Positions 37,961 to 38,506 of a DNA stretch of 38,506 nt are shown in pieces. A program made the translations under genes and the position numbers. Location: contig JAJCYU010000156.1 of assembly GCA_029262755.1 (NCBI GenBank), forward strand, positions 1-38,506, read 5' to 3'. Every line of letters starts with the position of its first letter. Position 1 is the first letter of the stretch. The DNA comes from Anaerolineae bacterium (lineage in GTDB: Bacteria > Chloroflexota > Anaerolineae > Epilineales > Epilineaceae). Below the pieces are notes generated by a model, which worked only from the letters and a program-made list of their open reading frames with translations, searched no databases and was not told the origin of the DNA.

Positions 37961-38371
37961 ATGCACGCTCTCGCGGATATCTCGACCCCCTTCCACATCG
38001 ACTTCGACTGGTGGCGGAGGAACGAGCGCAACCTCGGCCGTTTCCTCTCCGAGATTCTCGGCGAGCAGACCCCGGAGCTGCCCTCCGAGGATGCCATCGA
38101 CTACATCGACCCTCACACCGCCGAGGTCCACCAACTCGATCCGCTGTGGGTCAAGGTCCTTGTCCAGCGCGCTCACCAGCCCGACTTCATAACATCCGGC
38201 ACACCCATGACCAGCGCCGTCCTGCGCGCGCTCGTCGAGAACCGCAACGTGCCGATGTCCCCCGTGGAACTGCAGCGCCGCATCAACCGCTCCACCCCGG
38301 AGACCATCCTGCGCGTGCTGCGCACCGCCCAGCAGCGCTACGGCATCTTCCCGATCGAGCGCACCGCGTAG
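37961..38371 (+). CDS. Conserved hypothetical protein with DFDWW motif and winged-helix-like C-terminus
   Basis: A 136-residue protein starting at the ATG at 37961; the ORF-track start at 37748 lies inside the preceding gene. The N-terminus has FHIDFDWWRRNERNLGRFL, then DYIDPHTAEVHQLDPLW. The C-terminal half (SAVLRALVENRNVPMSPVEL, then INRSTPETILRVLRTAQ and YGIFPI) has the spacing of a helix-turn-helix. Trp/Asp residues are unusually concentrated in the N-terminal motif. It sits 82 nt after the previous gene in the same direction, probably co-transcribed. I recall related Chloroflexota proteins; function unknown. Confidence 0.7.
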   Translation: MHALADISTPFHIDFDWWRRNERNLGRFLSEILGEQTPELPSEDAIDYIDPHTAEVHQLDPLWVKVLVQRAHQPDFITSGTPMTSAVLRALVENRNVPMSPVELQRRINRSTPETILRVLRTAQQRYGIFPIERTA

Positions 38372-38396
38372 GCATCTCGCTGCGCGCTCCGGCAGC

Positions 38397-38410
38397 CTGC
38401 CTGCGGGCAG
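38397..38410 (+). terminator. Weak hairpin after the last gene
   Basis: CTGCC-TGCG-GGCAG, a 5-bp stem with a 4-nt loop, 26 nt after the stop of the DFDWW gene. Only a short T-poor tail follows, so termination is uncertain. Confidence 0.3.
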
Positions 38411-38417
38411 TGCTTCC

Positions 38418-38506
38418 ATGCGGAAACCGACCAACCCGACCCCGCGGCCGCGCCTCGACGCCGGCCGCGTTGTCGTTGCACGCTGCGGCGGGTCGATCGC
38501 CCGACG
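38418..38506 (+). CDS. Possible 5' end of a gene running off the window
   Basis: An ATG at 38418 opens a frame with no stop to the window edge (about 29 codons; MRKPTNPTPRPRLDAGR, then VVVARCGG). There is no ribosome binding site and too little sequence to judge. It may be chance in GC-rich DNA. Confidence 0.2.
   Translation, partial: MRKPTNPTPRPRLDAGRVVVARCGGSIAR

Overview
The window is a GC-rich, densely coded bacterial chromosomal segment. It most resembles Chloroflexota (Anaerolineae/Ardenticatenia-like). This is inferred from two very large secreted subtilases, one ending in a Pro/Thr linker plus a YLPL-type tail, an hrcA-dnaJ-prmA-rsmE block, a conserved-looking hypothetical pair at the right end, and the absence of enterobacterial or actinobacterial hallmarks. 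I see no rRNA, tRNA, CRISPR array, transposase or phage structural gene.

Layout. 1-330: non-coding 81-bp tandem repeats and a long hairpin. 335-3480: accessory zone with a glycosidase-like protein carrying a LysM-like tail, a small membrane protein, a 90-residue orphan protein and a PIN-domain (VapC-type) toxin with its Phd/YefM-type antitoxin, the last two on the minus strand. 3862-8661: dnaE, the replicative DNA polymerase alpha subunit, with an unusually long disordered linker near its C-terminus. 8693-11342: a hypothetical protein, then a GAF histidine kinase and NarL-type response regulator pair. 11707-15351: first secreted subtilase. 15460-20435: glycosyltransferase cluster (two GT4 enzymes, a small helical protein, a GT9/heptosyltransferase-like enzyme). 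20591-21716: cupin and MgtC-like membrane protein. 21955-26550: second secreted subtilase. 26743-32383: coiled-coil protein, selB, GT2 glycosyltransferase and polyprenyl-phosphate sugar-1-phosphate transferase. 32529-37029: hrcA, then dnaJ-prmA-rsmE. 37126-38371: two hypothetical proteins, each with a winged-helix-like C-terminus.

How the genes fit together. The four glycosyltransferases and the polyprenyl glycosylphosphotransferase point to cell-surface polysaccharide synthesis. The two subtilases are exported. The kinase-regulator pair is a self-contained signalling unit. hrcA, dnaJ, prmA and rsmE belong to stress and translation housekeeping, but grpE and dnaK are missing from the usual place between hrcA and dnaJ. 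selB implies selenocysteine decoding somewhere in the genome; no selA, selD or selC is visible here. Eight gene junctions share 4-nt RTGA overlaps, suggesting translational coupling.

The most unusual signal is that many conserved enzymes here (DnaE, both GT4s, GT9, GT2, response regulator, HrcA, PrmA) carry in-frame low-complexity insertions or extensions. Several are visibly built from 12-, 15- or 18-bp tandem repeats placed at loops or termini. A second recurring signal is a TANNNT hexamer exactly 6 nt before the ATG of four genes (dnaE, hrcA, the kinase and the 90-residue gene), suggesting leaderless transcripts. All functional calls come from reading motifs by eye; no database search was possible.
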